A DNA stretch of 64,000 bases, from the NCBI GenBank assembly GCA_017649855.1, contig JAGCGA010000024.1:1-64000 (forward strand). Reading direction: 5' to 3'. Made by a program: the position numbers and the translations under genes. Below, piece after piece: positions 51,234-58,673 of the stretch (position 1 is the stretch's first letter; each line of letters starts with the position of its first letter). Source of the stretch: Bacteroidales bacterium (GTDB taxonomy: Bacteria > Bacteroidota > Bacteroidia > Bacteroidales > WCHB1-69). The notes below the pieces were generated by a model. The model saw only the letters and a program-made list of their open reading frames with translations. It had not been told where the DNA came from and did no database searches.

Positions 51234-53042
51234 TTATCTCTTCACGAATTTGGTGATGGCGGCATCGTGACCGTCCGTCAAGCGTACAAAATAGGTACCC
51301 GTGGTGAGTTGGTCAACATTGACGCTCATCACCTGACCTTCCACAGCCTGGCTCATGATCATCTTACCGGTGATGTCAAAGATCTGCACCGTGGTAGCAT
51401 CAAAAGCGTTGAAAGAGAGGTGCAGAGTGTTCTCCACTGGATTCGGGAAGATTTGGATGGCCTGATCATATTCAGAAATGCCAACGTGTTCAGCAAAATC
51501 GCCATTATTACGCGGGATGATATAATATCTGAAATCCAAATAGCTGGAACCGATCTTACTAGTGGCGAAGTTGAAACCTACCAAGTCCATGTTGTAGGAA
51601 GGAAGGGCATTGCCAATGTATTCGGCATCTTGGAAGTAAGCGAAGAAGGCGTTGGCGCTCATGCCATTCTGGGTGATGCCATAAGGCGTCAGGACAGCAC
51701 AGGTGTTGCCGGCCTCGTTAAGTGTAACGCCATTCAGTTGGATAAGTTCTGCCTGGTGACCACTCATGAAAGAGACATCATTCAACTGATCGAGGGTGAT
51801 GACCATTGGAGTCACATCCTCAAAAACAGAGATGAAATTCTCGTAAGCAGCCGTGGGCTTGAATTCCAGGAAGCCATAATAGTTCGTCAGGGTGCCATAA
51901 AGGCCGGAGATCTTATCGCCGATGCTCAAGGTGCCGAGGGTGCCGTTGGGATCAAAAATGAGGATAGCGCCGGTGGCATCTTGGATCACCTTCTGGTTGT
52001 TGTAGGCAGCCACAGCGGTCACCACAACCTCGCCCGTCAGTTTGTAGGTGATGGTGTCCACCACGTTGCCGGAATTGTCCGTGAAATCCAGTTTGGAGCG
52101 GAGCTCTGCGATGGTAGCGCACACATATTGTTGTGCCACACCATAGGTGAAGGTGAGGGTGTCTTGGTCCATCGCATTGCCAGCCACGTCGGTCACGTTG
52201 CTGACGATCAGGGTATGCTCGAGACCTTCGGTCATGGCAGGAGTCACGGTCAAGGTCACCACATTGCCATTCAAGGCAGCTTGTGAGATGGTGCCGTCGT
52301 TGAGCACATAATTGGAGGCCGTCTCGGCCGTCGTGGCATTCAGCGCCTCATTGAAGGTCAGAACGATGGTGGTAGCGTTCGTGGGGGTCACATGGGTGAT
52401 GTAGGGAGCATAGACATCCGGACCGCTGGGGAGAGCGTTGACCTGCACATTGTCGATACGATAGGAACCGTTGTCGGACGTGGCACCGGTCAGTGTGCAA
52501 CGGAGATAGACATTGGCCTGGTCGTTCAAGATTGCTATGCCGGAGAGGTCCAAGGTGACCAGTTCATAGGTGCCAGCAGTAGTAGGCATCGTGTTGGCAT
52601 CGGGAAGGGCGGTGAAGGTAGTGCCATCGGTGCTGTACTCCCACACACCAGTGTTAAAGCCCGTGGCCGTACGACGGGCTGCCATGGTCACGACCACATT
52701 CTGATAACCGGTGGTGGAGAAATGGAAGGCAAAAGCCTTGCCGTTAGCGCTTTGGTTGATCATCGCCAAGTCCTTGTCAGAGCCGACACCGTCCATCGCA
52801 TTGATGGTGGAGCCGTTGTTGCTGGTCAGCTCAGAAGCCTGGGCCCAAGCGGAGGAACCATGGGTGCCATCCACATAGATGCCGGCGACGCCAGTCTGCT
52901 CACCCGCGACAGCCAAATAGGAGGTCGGAGTGTTCGGCGCAGCCGTATTGCCCGTGAAGGGGAAATAGGCCAGGTTGACAGACTGAGCCACAGCGAATAA
53001 CGTCATGCTTATCAAAGCAATAAGGGTAAAGATTCTTTTCAT
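51234..53042 (-). CDS. T9SS-secreted protein with Ig-like (Big_5) and OB-fold-type domains
   Basis: A 602-aa protein with a signal peptide ending FAVAQ. Domains by eye: a beta-sandwich with LAYFPFTGN...YRIDNVQV (about 22-205, jelly-roll-like), an SbsA/Big_5-type Ig domain (YITHVTPTNATTIVLTFNEALN, about 213-305), an OB-fold/DUF5689-like domain (ATIAELRSKL...YKLTGEVVVT, about 315-500), and a type A T9SS sorting domain (IFPNPVENTLHL to FVKR, about 520-602). It should be a surface-attached or released protein of unknown ligand. A -7 box lies 45 bp upstream. Confidence 0.85.
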   Translation of the reverse strand: MKRIFTLIALISMTLFAVAQSVNLAYFPFTGNTAAPNTPTSYLAVAGEQTGVAGIYVDGTHGSSAWAQASELTSNNGSTINAMDGVGSDKDLAMINQSANGKAFAFHFSTTGYQNVVVTMAARRTATGFNTGVWEYSTDGTTFTALPDANTMPTTAGTYELVTLDLSGIAILNDQANVYLRCTLTGATSDNGSYRIDNVQVNALPSGPDVYAPYITHVTPTNATTIVLTFNEALNATTAETASNYVLNDGTISQAALNGNVVTLTVTPAMTEGLEHTLIVSNVTDVAGNAMDQDTLTFTYGVAQQYVCATIAELRSKLDFTDNSGNVVDTITYKLTGEVVVTAVAAYNNQKVIQDATGAILIFDPNGTLGTLSIGDKISGLYGTLTNYYGFLEFKPTAAYENFISVFEDVTPMVITLDQLNDVSFMSGHQAELIQLNGVTLNEAGNTCAVLTPYGITQNGMSANAFFAYFQDAEYIGNALPSYNMDLVGFNFATSKIGSSYLDFRYYIIPRNNGDFAEHVGISEYDQAIQIFPNPVENTLHLSFNAFDATTVQIFDITGKMIMSQAVEGQVMSVNVDQLTTGTYFVRLTDGHDAAITKFVKR

Positions 53043-53086
53043 TCGTGTATTAATTTTATGATTAATTGTAAATTTTCAAGCGGAGG

Positions 53087-53094
53087 CAAAAATA
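53087..53094 (-). promoter_or_regulatory. -7 element of the T9SS Ig/OB-fold gene
   Basis: The minus strand reads TATTTTTG, 45 bp before the start at 53042. Confidence 0.55.
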
Positions 53095-53116
53095 CATATT
53101 TTATCGTTCATTGCAT

Positions 53117-53151
53117 AAAAAAAACGAGAATGAAAATCATTCTCGTTTTTT
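53117..53151. terminator. Terminator after tsf
   Basis: CGAGAATGA (53125-53133) pairs perfectly with TCATTCTCG (53137-53145), extended by flanking A and T runs on both sides, so it can work on either strand. Confidence 0.88.
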
Positions 53152-53172
53152 CACTTTAAGGCAAGCAAAGAC

Positions 53173-54180
53173 TTACTCACCAATCTGACGGCGAATGAAG
53201 GCGGTGCACTCCAGAGCCTTGTCGTTGGCGTGGATGTAGTCGCGGACATTCTGTTTGCCGTCGCCACCCATCACGAGGATTTGGTACATCAGGGTGCTCT
53301 CCTTGAAGAACTTCACCAGACGACCTTGGGCGATCTGTTGGATCTGAGCCTCATTGAGGTTGGCAGCCTTGTTGGCGGCTTCTTCCTCTTTGATCTTGCG
53401 GGCCATATTAGCCTGCTCTTCGGTGATCCAACCCTTAGCCATATTGGAGTTGATGTGATCCTCGCTGTCAACGTGAGCGGGGTTGATGCCAGCCTTGTTC
53501 AGAGCGGCGTCAACGGCCTTGTTGATGAGCTCGACACGGGTCTTCTCCACAGCCACGGCGAGTTCTCTGTCTTTCACCTCTTGCGGGATGACAGTCTCGT
53601 CCAAAGCCAGCGGGTTCATGGCGGTGATGTGCAGGGCCACGTTATGAGCGACGCCCTTGGCATTCTCATCGTTCTTGTTGAAGCCCACGAGGGTAGCCTT
53701 GTGGTTGCCCATGTGGTTGTAAGCCTCCACGTAGGGAGCTTCCAGGGTATCGTAGTGAGGAAGTTCGATCTTCTCACCCGTCTTGCCGGTCAGCTCGGTC
53801 AGCTTCTCGGTCACGGTCATGCCATCCATGTTCATGGCCAGGAGCTCATCGCGAGTATTAATGTTGGCGGCCATGGCTTTGTCGAGCATGGTGTCCACGA
53901 AAGTCACGAACTCGTCACCCTTAGCCACGAAGTCGGTCTCGCAAGCCACTAAGAGCATGAAGCCCTTGGTGTGGTCGGCATTCGTCTTGGCGATCAGGCG
54001 GCCCTCATTGGACTCGCGGTCGGCACGTTTGGCGGCCACTTTCTGACCTTTTTTACGAAGGATATCGATAGCTTTCTCGAAGTCGCCGTCAGCCTCGACC
54101 AACGCCTTCTTACAATCCATCATACCGATACCGGTTTGTTGTCTCAGTTTATTTACATCAGCAGCTGTAATGGTTGCCAT
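53173..54180 (-). CDS. tsf: Elongation factor Ts
   Basis: A 335-aa guanine-nucleotide exchange factor for EF-Tu. The N-terminal UBA-like domain (VNKLRQQTGIGMMDCKKALVEADGDFEKAIDILRKKG), the core motif CETDFVAKGDEFVTFV (near 80) and HIAxMNPLALDE-type strand (near 185) are present. It is longer than the E. coli protein (283 aa) because of an expanded C-terminal core, usual for this phylum. It is the last gene of the rplM-rpsI-rpsB-tsf cluster. Confidence 0.97.
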   Translation of the reverse strand: MATITAADVNKLRQQTGIGMMDCKKALVEADGDFEKAIDILRKKGQKVAAKRADRESNEGRLIAKTNADHTKGFMLLVACETDFVAKGDEFVTFVDTMLDKAMAANINTRDELLAMNMDGMTVTEKLTELTGKTGEKIELPHYDTLEAPYVEAYNHMGNHKATLVGFNKNDENAKGVAHNVALHITAMNPLALDETVIPQEVKDRELAVAVEKTRVELINKAVDAALNKAGINPAHVDSEDHINSNMAKGWITEEQANMARKIKEEEAANKAANLNEAQIQQIAQGRLVKFFKESTLMYQILVMGGDGKQNVRDYIHANDKALECTAFIRRQIGE

Positions 54181-54207
54181 AATCTCAATTTTTAAGGGGT
54201 TAGTACT

Positions 54208-55014
54208 TTATTTTGCAGAGATTCTTCTTCTCTTACCTTCCTTCTGAGCAGGAGCTTCTTCGGTCTCCTCGGCAGTCTCCTCAACCTCGCTCATCTCGTC
54301 GAGCAGCGGCTGGGCGTCCTTGTTCATCTCACGCTCGTTGAGGCCTTCCTTGATGGCTTCGCAGATGGCGTTGAGGATGACGGCGATGGACTTGGAGGCG
54401 TCGTCGTTGGCGGGAACCGGATAGTCAACGGTACGAGGATCAGTATTGGTATCCACGATAGCGAAGGTCGGGATGGCCAACTTGCGAGCTTCGGCGAGGG
54501 CGATGTGCTCCTTCATGATATCGACGATGAAAACGGCTGCAGGCAGACGGTTCAAATCGGCGATAGAACCGAGGTTCTTCTCCAGTTTGGCACGTTCACG
54601 TTGGATTTGGAGACGCTCACGTTTGGAGATGTTGTTGAATTGAGGGCTCTCGATCAGACGGTCGATGTCGCTCATCTTCTTGACAGCCTTGCGGATGGTG
54701 AAGAAGTTGGTGAGCATACCGCCGGGCCAGCGCTCGGTAACGTACGGCATGCCGACTTCCTTAACCATGTTGGAAACGGTCTCCTTAGCCTGTTTCTTGG
54801 TGGCTACGAATAAGATCTTACGACCAGAGCGGGCGATTTGCTTGGCAGCGGCACAAGCCTCATCCAGCTTGTCCATCGTCTTGTAGAGGTCGATGATGTG
54901 AATACCGTTCTTCTCCATAAAGATATAGGGAGCCATGGCGGGATTCCATTTTCTCTTGAGGTGTCCAAAATGACAACCTGCATCTAATAATTCTTCAAAT
55001 TGTACTCTTGACAT
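54208..55014 (-). CDS. rpsB: 30S ribosomal protein S2
   Basis: A 268-aa protein: LLDAGCHFGHLKRKWNPAMAPYIF at the N-terminus, FVATKKQAKETV, WPGGMLTNFFTIRKAVKKM and the signature DTNTDPRTVDYPVPANDDA. It binds the back of the 30S subunit. The C-terminus carries an extra glutamate-rich and then basic tail of about 30 residues. Confidence 0.97.
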   Translation of the reverse strand: MSRVQFEELLDAGCHFGHLKRKWNPAMAPYIFMEKNGIHIIDLYKTMDKLDEACAAAKQIARSGRKILFVATKKQAKETVSNMVKEVGMPYVTERWPGGMLTNFFTIRKAVKKMSDIDRLIESPQFNNISKRERLQIQRERAKLEKNLGSIADLNRLPAAVFIVDIMKEHIALAEARKLAIPTFAIVDTNTDPRTVDYPVPANDDASKSIAVILNAICEAIKEGLNEREMNKDAQPLLDEMSEVEETAEETEEAPAQKEGKRRRISAK

Positions 55015-55045
55015 GTTTTTTAAATTTGTTTACGTTCTTAAAAGC

Positions 55046-55080
55046 AACTCTGGGGTAGTCTGTACAGAATCTCCAGAGTT
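55046..55080 (-). promoter_or_regulatory. Hairpin in the rpsI-rpsB spacer (possible rpsB leader element)
   Basis: AACTCTGGGG (55046-55055) pairs with CTCCAGAGTT (55071-55080) and encloses the perfect inner palindrome TCTGTACAGA (55059-55068). It lies about 30 nt before the rpsB start and has no good T-run, so a regulatory leader (for example S2 feedback) seems likelier than a terminator. Confidence 0.45.
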
Positions 55081-55112
55081 TCGATACTAAACATTTGATA
55101 ATATTTCCAATA

Positions 55113-55499
55113 TTAACGTTTGCTGAATTGGAATCTCTTACGGGCTTTGGGTTGACCGGGTTTCTTACGCTCGACCATACGCGGGTCGCGGCGGAGGAAG
55201 CCTTGGGACTTCAAAGCGGGACGGAGTTCAGGGTTGATTTCCACGAGTGCCTTGGCAATAGCCATGCGGAGAGCCTCGGCCTGACCGGTGACACCACCGC
55301 CATCGAGGTTAGCCTTAACGTCATATTGACCCATCAGTTGGGCGACCATGAACGGCTGTTCTACCTTATATTGCAAAGTAGGCACACTGAAATACTCCTT
55401 GTAATCGCGGTTGTTGACCACAATCTTACCGGTACCGGCCTGCATATACAGACGGGCAACTGCGGTTTTTCTTCTGCCTAATGTATTGATTACTTCCAT
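55113..55499 (-). CDS. rpsI: 30S ribosomal protein S9
   Basis: A 128-aa protein with TLGRRKTAVARLYMQAGTGKIVVN, GQAEALRMAIAKAL and the C-terminal KRFQFSKR tail whose last Arg reaches P-site tRNA. It lies 2 bp after rplM. Confidence 0.98.
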   Translation of the reverse strand: MEVINTLGRRKTAVARLYMQAGTGKIVVNNRDYKEYFSVPTLQYKVEQPFMVAQLMGQYDVKANLDGGGVTGQAEALRMAIAKALVEINPELRPALKSQGFLRRDPRMVERKKPGQPKARKRFQFSKR

Positions 55500-55501
55500 T
55501 G

Positions 55502-55963
55502 TTATTTGATATCGTTAATGTTAATGACTCTGGGTTGGGGTTCTTGGTTCTCGTGTTTGTGGTTCGGACCAACATACACATGCAGATGGCGGAACATCTC
55601 GGCACCAAGCTTGTTCTTCGGCAGCATGCCCTTCACAGCGTGCTCGATGATGCGCTCCGGATATTTGCGCATGAAATCCTTCGGGGTGGCAAAACGCTGG
55701 CCGCCCGGATAGGTGGTGTGGTGCACATACTCCTTGTCCGTCCACTTCTTACCCGTGAACTTCACTTTCTCAGCATTGATGATAATAACCTCATCACCGC
55801 AGAAATAAGACGGTGTGTAGTAGGTTTTGTGTTTACCCTTCAAAATACGGGCAACGGTGGTAGCCAAGCGACCGACCACTAACTCTTGAGCGTCGATTAC
55901 GAGCCACTCTTTCTTGACGATTTCTTTGTTCGCCGAAACTGTTTTGTAACTTACAGCATCCAT
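55502..55963 (-). CDS. rplM: 50S ribosomal protein L13
   Basis: A 153-aa protein with WLVIDAQELVVGRLATTVARILKGKHK, VIIINAEKVKFTGKKW and HAVKGMLPKNKLGAEMFRHLHVYVG. An early 50S assembly protein; first gene of the cluster, downstream of a -7 box at 56075. Confidence 0.98.
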   Translation of the reverse strand: MDAVSYKTVSANKEIVKKEWLVIDAQELVVGRLATTVARILKGKHKTYYTPSYFCGDEVIIINAEKVKFTGKKWTDKEYVHHTTYPGGQRFATPKDFMRKYPERIIEHAVKGMLPKNKLGAEMFRHLHVYVGPNHKHENQEPQPRVININDIK

Positions 55964-56074
55964 TGTTTACTTTTTCTTTTTTTTGTGAGAAATGTCTTCA
56001 CCCACATTTCCCAAGTTTTTAATTAATTCCTTTAGCTAACATTAAGGACAATAATCGGTTCTATTTTAAGCGCG

Positions 56075-56082
56075 CAAAAATA
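56075..56082 (-). promoter_or_regulatory. -7 element of the rplM-tsf operon
   Basis: The minus strand reads TATTTTTG, leaving a leader of roughly 105 nt before rplM. Confidence 0.6.
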
Positions 56083-56272
56083 CACTTTTTTCTTTTCCAC
56101 GCAACACACCTACATACATTATTTTTACCATAGACTATTGCTGATTATCAGCGACTTACAAAAACAACCTCCCCTAAAAGGCGAAACCAACCGGCATCAA
56201 AATCGCACGACAGGGCCATGATTTCCGCCAAAGAATGTAAAAAAATGCAATAAAAAAAGGGATTATTCTCCT

Positions 56273-56553
56273 AAAAAAAGGGGAGTTATATACTTGATGG
56301 CACAGACGCCCCTTTCGCGGCGGGCAAGTCACATTCTTATGGCACACGTTCCCCGCGCCGCGATGATGATCACCCGCGCCATACCCTCCCCACACTGGTG
56401 AACTGCAGTGTGGGGCAGGAAAGCGCCCTAGTCATCATCGCACCGCGGGAGTCACTTGCCACAAGGTACAGCACGAACCCGGTGCGAAATGGAGTCGCCC
56501 CGCCATGAACTATCTGACATCGACACACAAGTACCATCTGGCATATAGCCCCC
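56273..56553 (-). ncRNA. Candidate structured non-coding RNA (~280 nt)
   Basis: The ends pair (TATAT and GGGG at 56280-56291 with ATATA and CCCC at 56543-56553), and on the minus strand the 3' end is followed by seven T. Nested pairings continue inward: 56296-56300 with 56534-56538; 56313-56318 with 56484-56489; 56323-56329 with 56454-56460; 56360-56369 with 56432-56441 (10 bp perfect); 56388-56397 with 56406-56415 (10 bp perfect) closing an 8-nt loop. It has no open frame and is GC-richer than its flanks. I could not match it to RNase P RNA, tmRNA or SRP RNA; a 6S-like rod is possible. Confidence 0.6.
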
Positions 56554-56554
56554 T

Positions 56555-56586
56555 AAAAAAAAAGTCGAGGACAACCATCCCCGACT
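56555..56586 (-). terminator. Terminator of htpG
   Basis: AGTCGAGGA (56563-56571) pairs with TCCCCGACT (56578-56586) with one A-C mismatch; the minus strand continues into nine T. Confidence 0.8.
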
Positions 56587-56608
56587 CTTGATCACCACGC
56601 CATCAAAT

Positions 56609-56655
56609 ATCTATAGTTTAACAACTTAATAATTTAATAGCTTCATAGATTCATA
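56609..56655. repeat. 8-bp-period AT-rich array after htpG
   Basis: On the minus strand the sequence divides into TATGAATC, TATGAAGC, TATTAAAT, TATTAAGT, TGTTAAAC and a partial TATAGAT, just past the htpG stop. Confidence 0.5.
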
Positions 56656-56657
56656 AC

Positions 56658-58571
56658 TTATTTCCCAATCAGGTCAAAGCTGCGTTTCACGAACTCACTC
56701 AGCTTTTCGCCAGTGAGGATGTTCTGCGACAAGAGCGCCAGGTCCACCAACTGCTGGATCAGCGTGTTGCGTTTGGCCTCGTCGGTCTCTTCCAACAACT
56801 TGTTGGCCAGCGGGTGGTTGCCATTGACGACGAGGTTGTAGTGTTCAAAGCCGCCGTAGATACCTTGCTGGCCCGACACCTTCTCCATGTCCTTGAAACG
56901 ACGCATGAACTCGTTCTGCGTGATCATCACGGGCAGGTCGGTCTCGCTCATCGCATCCACCATCACCGTGAACTTCTGCTTGTCCACGTTCTGGTCGAAG
57001 TACTCTTTCAGACTCTTCTTCTGGTCGTCAGACAGCTTGGAGACGAGCTCCTCATCACTCTTCTCGATCAGCTTCTCCACAATGTCGGCGTCCACACGGG
57101 TGAATCGGGTCTTCTCAACCTTTTGCTCCAGCATGTTGATGAAGTGGGTATCCAGGAATCCGTCCATCAGCAACACATCATAACCATGCTCTTTGGCCGC
57201 TTGGATGTAGAGATGCTGCTCGTCCATGTTGGCGGCATAGAGGAAGATGACGTTTTCGTTTTTGTCGGTCTGCAAAGCAGAAACCAGATTGCGATACTCC
57301 TCTATCGTATAGTATTTTCCCTCTGTATTCTTCAGCAGATAGAAGTTCTGGATCTTCTCATAGAACTTCTCATCCGTGAGGGAGCCGAACTCCAGGAAGA
57401 CCTTCAGCTCGTCCCACTTCTTCTCGAACTCCTCGCGGTTCTCCTTGAACATGCTCTCCAGTTTCTCGGCCACCTTCTTGCTGATGTAGGTAGAGATCTT
57501 CTTCACGTTGGCATCCGACTGGAGGTAGGAACGGGACACGTTGAGCGGGATGTCCGGGGAATCGATCACGCCGTGCAACAGGGTCATGAACTCTGGAATC
57601 ACGCCCTCGAGTTCATCGGTGATGAAGACCTGATTGCAATAGAGTTGCACACGGTTCTTCTTGAGGTCGAGTTGGTTCTTCACCTTAGGGAAGTAGAGCA
57701 CACCCGTCAGGTTGAAAGGATAGTCCACATTGAGGTGAATCTGGAACATGGGCTCCTCGAAATTCATCGGATAGAGCTTGTGGTAGAAGGCTTTGTAGTC
57801 CTCATCGGTCAGTGTGGAAGGTGACTTCTGCCAGATCGGTTCGGTGTCGTTGATGATATTGGGGACCTGGATGGCTTCCTCCTTGGGTTCCTCTTTCTTC
57901 TCGTCGCCTTCCTTCTCCTCCCCTTCTTTCTTTTCGGGCTTCACCCATTCGGTTTTGGTGCCGCACTCGATCGGAATGGGCAGGAAGCGGCAGTATTTGT
58001 TCAGCAAGCCGACGATTTTCGGCTCGTCCACGAACTCTTGGACATCCTCTGCGATATGCAGCACGATTTCCGTTCCGCGGTCCTCTTTTTCCGTCTCCTC
58101 GAGGGTAAACTCAGGAGAGCCGTCACAGCTCCACTTCACCGCTTTGGCCCCATCCTGATACGACTTGGTGATGATGTCCACCGTGTCAGCCACCATGAAG
58201 GAGGAGTAAAAGCCCAGTCCGAAATGGCCGATGATGTTGGCGGCGTCGTTGCCCTTGTACTTGGCAAGGAAGTCCTCTGCCCCGGAGAAGGCGATCTGGT
58301 TGATGTATTTGTCCACCTCCTCGGCCGTCATGCCGATACCGCGGTCGATGACGCGGATGGTCTTGTCGTCTTTGTTGACCTTCACCTTGATGGTCAGATC
58401 GCCCAGCTCGCCGGCAAAGTCGCCGCGCGTGGCCAGAGTCTTCATCTTCTGGGTGGCATCCACGGCATTGGAGACCAGCTCGCGGAGGAATATTTCGTGA
58501 TCTGAATATAAGAACTTCTTGATTACCGGAAAGATATTCTCGGTCTGAACATTTATTTTACCTGTTTGCAT
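56658..58571 (-). CDS. htpG: Molecular chaperone HtpG (Hsp90)
   Basis: A 637-aa Hsp90: ATP-binding GHKL motifs FLRELVSNAVDATQK (Asn near 37), IRVIDRGIGMTAEEV and IGHFGLGFYSSFMVAD, the middle domain with DFPLNVSRSYLQ-like IPLNVSRSYLQSD containing the catalytic Arg, and a C-terminal dimerisation domain. A Lys/Glu-rich charged linker of about 23 residues (about 210-232) joins the N and middle domains; E. coli HtpG has almost none. It folds client proteins under stress. clpB lies directly upstream, and a sigma-54-like element precedes this gene. Confidence 0.97.
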   Translation of the reverse strand: MQTGKINVQTENIFPVIKKFLYSDHEIFLRELVSNAVDATQKMKTLATRGDFAGELGDLTIKVKVNKDDKTIRVIDRGIGMTAEEVDKYINQIAFSGAEDFLAKYKGNDAANIIGHFGLGFYSSFMVADTVDIITKSYQDGAKAVKWSCDGSPEFTLEETEKEDRGTEIVLHIAEDVQEFVDEPKIVGLLNKYCRFLPIPIECGTKTEWVKPEKKEGEEKEGDEKKEEPKEEAIQVPNIINDTEPIWQKSPSTLTDEDYKAFYHKLYPMNFEEPMFQIHLNVDYPFNLTGVLYFPKVKNQLDLKKNRVQLYCNQVFITDELEGVIPEFMTLLHGVIDSPDIPLNVSRSYLQSDANVKKISTYISKKVAEKLESMFKENREEFEKKWDELKVFLEFGSLTDEKFYEKIQNFYLLKNTEGKYYTIEEYRNLVSALQTDKNENVIFLYAANMDEQHLYIQAAKEHGYDVLLMDGFLDTHFINMLEQKVEKTRFTRVDADIVEKLIEKSDEELVSKLSDDQKKSLKEYFDQNVDKQKFTVMVDAMSETDLPVMITQNEFMRRFKDMEKVSGQQGIYGGFEHYNLVVNGNHPLANKLLEETDEAKRNTLIQQLVDLALLSQNILTGEKLSEFVKRSFDLIGK

Positions 58572-58616
58572 AATATAGTTTATTGTATAAAAATCTTAAA
58601 AAACGGTAATGTTTAT

Positions 58617-58632
58617 TACAAACTTTGTGCCA
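58617..58632 (-). promoter_or_regulatory. Sigma-54-like -24/-12 element before htpG
   Basis: The minus strand reads TGGCACAAAGTTTGTA: TGGCAC, 5 bp, then TTGTA. The -24 half is a perfect match to TGGCAC-N5-TTGCA and the -12 half has one change (C to T). It is located 46 bp before the ATG, with a T-tract just upstream. Confidence 0.4.
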
Positions 58633-58666
58633 AAAATCAAGGCAGGGGTGCTCAACACACCCCTGT
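58632..58666 (-). terminator. Terminator after clpB
   Basis: CAGGGGTG (58643-58650) pairs perfectly with CACCCCTG (58658-58665); on the minus strand CCTTGATTTTT follows. The T-run is the same one that precedes the htpG sigma-54-like site. Confidence 0.7.
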
Positions 58667-58673
58667 CCGGACA

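Noticed and set aside
56273..56553. RNase P RNA, tmRNA or SRP RNA
   Set aside because: The conserved RNase P core sequences, a tmRNA tag frame with CCA end and the SRP GGAAG-type loop were looked for on both strands and not found.
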